Positions 13,571 through 14,082 of a stretch of 14,082 bases of DNA are shown here, one piece after another. The notes below the pieces were generated by a model. It was not told the DNA's origin. It worked only from the letters and a program-made list of their open reading frames with translations, and did no database searches. The DNA comes from CAYPTI01 sp964413525 [NCBI: uncultured bacterium] (GTDB lineage: Bacteria > T1Sed10-126), in the NCBI GenBank assembly GCA_964413525.1, contig CAYPTI010000040.1, positions 1 through 14,082 on the forward strand. Direction: 5' to 3'. Positions within the stretch are counted from its first letter, which is position 1. Each line of letters begins with the position of its first letter. The position numbers were made by a program, and so were the translations under genes.

Positions 13571-14082
13571 GTGGGGTCCCTCTATCTGTTCCATGCCGTA
13601 GCCTTCGGGTTGCTCTGTTTTATCGGGTTTGGTTCCCTGGCGGTGTTCGTCGTCTACCGTCGCGACGTCTCCTTCGGGGACCTCGCGTACCTCGGGCTGA
13701 TCGTCTTTCTCGTGCTGGCACAGGGGCTTGACCTCTACTATTACCAGGAACGGATTGTAGCTGAAACCATCCCCGTTCCCGCCACCGTGGTCGAGGTTCT
13801 GTTCCAGTTTGCCATCGTGCTCATCTTGGGGTTTGTTGTGGTTAACCGGTGGCGATTTCGGAAGAAGAATCAGCGGATCGCACAGCAAAACAAAACCCTG
13901 CGGGAAGCCAACGACGAAATCCAGGTGTTGCTCCGGGAGATCCACCACCGGGTCCGCAACAACCTGCAGACCGTTGTCTCCCTGCTCTCCCTGGAAACTC
14001 GCTCGACGGAGGATCCGGCGGTCCAGAAGGTCCTCGATCGAAGCAAGCAGCGGATCAACTCCATCACGCTGGTCCACGATCT
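13571..14082 (+). CDS. Membrane sensor histidine kinase, HisKA_2 type (partial)
   Basis: The N-terminal 170 residues; the gene runs off the right edge. Three hydrophobic helices (about 4-28, 38-54, 72-92) form a small membrane sensor without a large extracytoplasmic domain; a basic stretch (WRFRKKNQR) follows, then a coiled-coil linker (about 98-122) and a HisKA_2 dimerisation/phosphoacceptor region: LLREIHHRVRNNLQTVVSLLS (120-140). H126, in HRVRNN, is the expected phosphorylated histidine. Such kinases signal to response regulators that are often encoded elsewhere. The GTG at 13571 follows GGGAGG (13557-13562) by 8 bases and gives MGSLYLFHAVAFGLL. The ATPase domain is outside the window. Expression may be controlled by the structured leader just upstream. 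Confidence 0.85.
   Translation, partial: MGSLYLFHAVAFGLLCFIGFGSLAVFVVYRRDVSFGDLAYLGLIVFLVLAQGLDLYYYQERIVAETIPVPATVVEVLFQFAIVLILGFVVVNRWRFRKKNQRIAQQNKTLREANDEIQVLLREIHHRVRNNLQTVVSLLSLETRSTEDPAVQKVLDRSKQRINSITLVHD

Noticed and set aside
13292-14077. A 261-codon minus-strand frame opposite the kinase and its leader
   Set aside because: No family motif and no ribosome site; the plus-strand kinase reading has clear membrane helices and an H-box.
1-14082. CRISPR arrays, insertion sequences, prophage or defence genes
   Set aside because: No evenly spaced direct repeats, no transposase, integrase, Cas or toxin-antitoxin motifs seen on either strand.

Overview
The window looks like part of a GC-rich chromosome from a diderm (outer-membrane) bacterium, probably from a saline or alkaline habitat. 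The diderm evidence is direct: an OmpA-C lipoprotein, a Lol-type lipoprotein-release ABC module and lipobox signals. The saline habitat is inferred from two probable cation-coupled carriers (SSS and AbgT families), strongly acidic proteins, and two proteins (a D-2-hydroxyacid dehydrogenase and a Cys-patterned lipoprotein) that remind me of haloarchaeal families. Clear Shine-Dalgarno sites, frequent GTG/TTG starts and TTGACA/TATTAT-type promoters argue against Bacteroidota. A halophilic spirochaete or similar lineage fits, but I cannot fix the taxon from this sequence.

Layout. Positions 1-197 (-) hold the N-terminus of a HAD phosphatase, divergent from an SSS-family symporter (315-1949, +). 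A three-gene minus-strand cluster follows (4498 down to 2141): TspO/MBR protein, class V PLP aminotransferase-like enzyme, DUF1802 protein. After a gene-free stretch (4515-5040) comes a DUF2089 zinc-ribbon/HTH protein closely coupled to a ModF-type (COG1119) ABC ATPase. Convergent to these is an orphan 79-residue ORF (6391-6152, -). Then come an AbgT-family transporter (6599-8143) and a D-2-hydroxyacid dehydrogenase (8378-9343). A second long gene-free stretch (9344-9877) precedes a LolC-like permease and LolD-like ATPase with overlapping ends (9878-11738). The right end carries a small Cys-rich lipoprotein (11813-12295), a lipoprotein with a CARDB-like domain fused to OmpA-C (12519-13295), and the start of a membrane histidine kinase of the HisKA_2 type (13571 to the edge).

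Functional theme. The right half is about the cell envelope: lipoprotein export (LolCD) beside two lipoproteins, one predicted to bind peptidoglycan, then a membrane sensor kinase with a structured leader. The left half is mostly transport and small-molecule metabolism with little obvious linkage.

The main unexplained signals are four. (1) A diverged repeat is shared by the two long gene-free stretches (47 of 62 aligned bases, ungapped, same orientation). (2) The ABC ATPase has no ATG, GTG or TTG in a position that would keep its Walker A motif. (3) Two strong GC hairpins with a possible alternative pairing lie just upstream of the kinase. (4) A perfect 8-bp hairpin lies in the leader of the orphan small ORF. 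I saw no CRISPR array, transposase, rRNA or tRNA.
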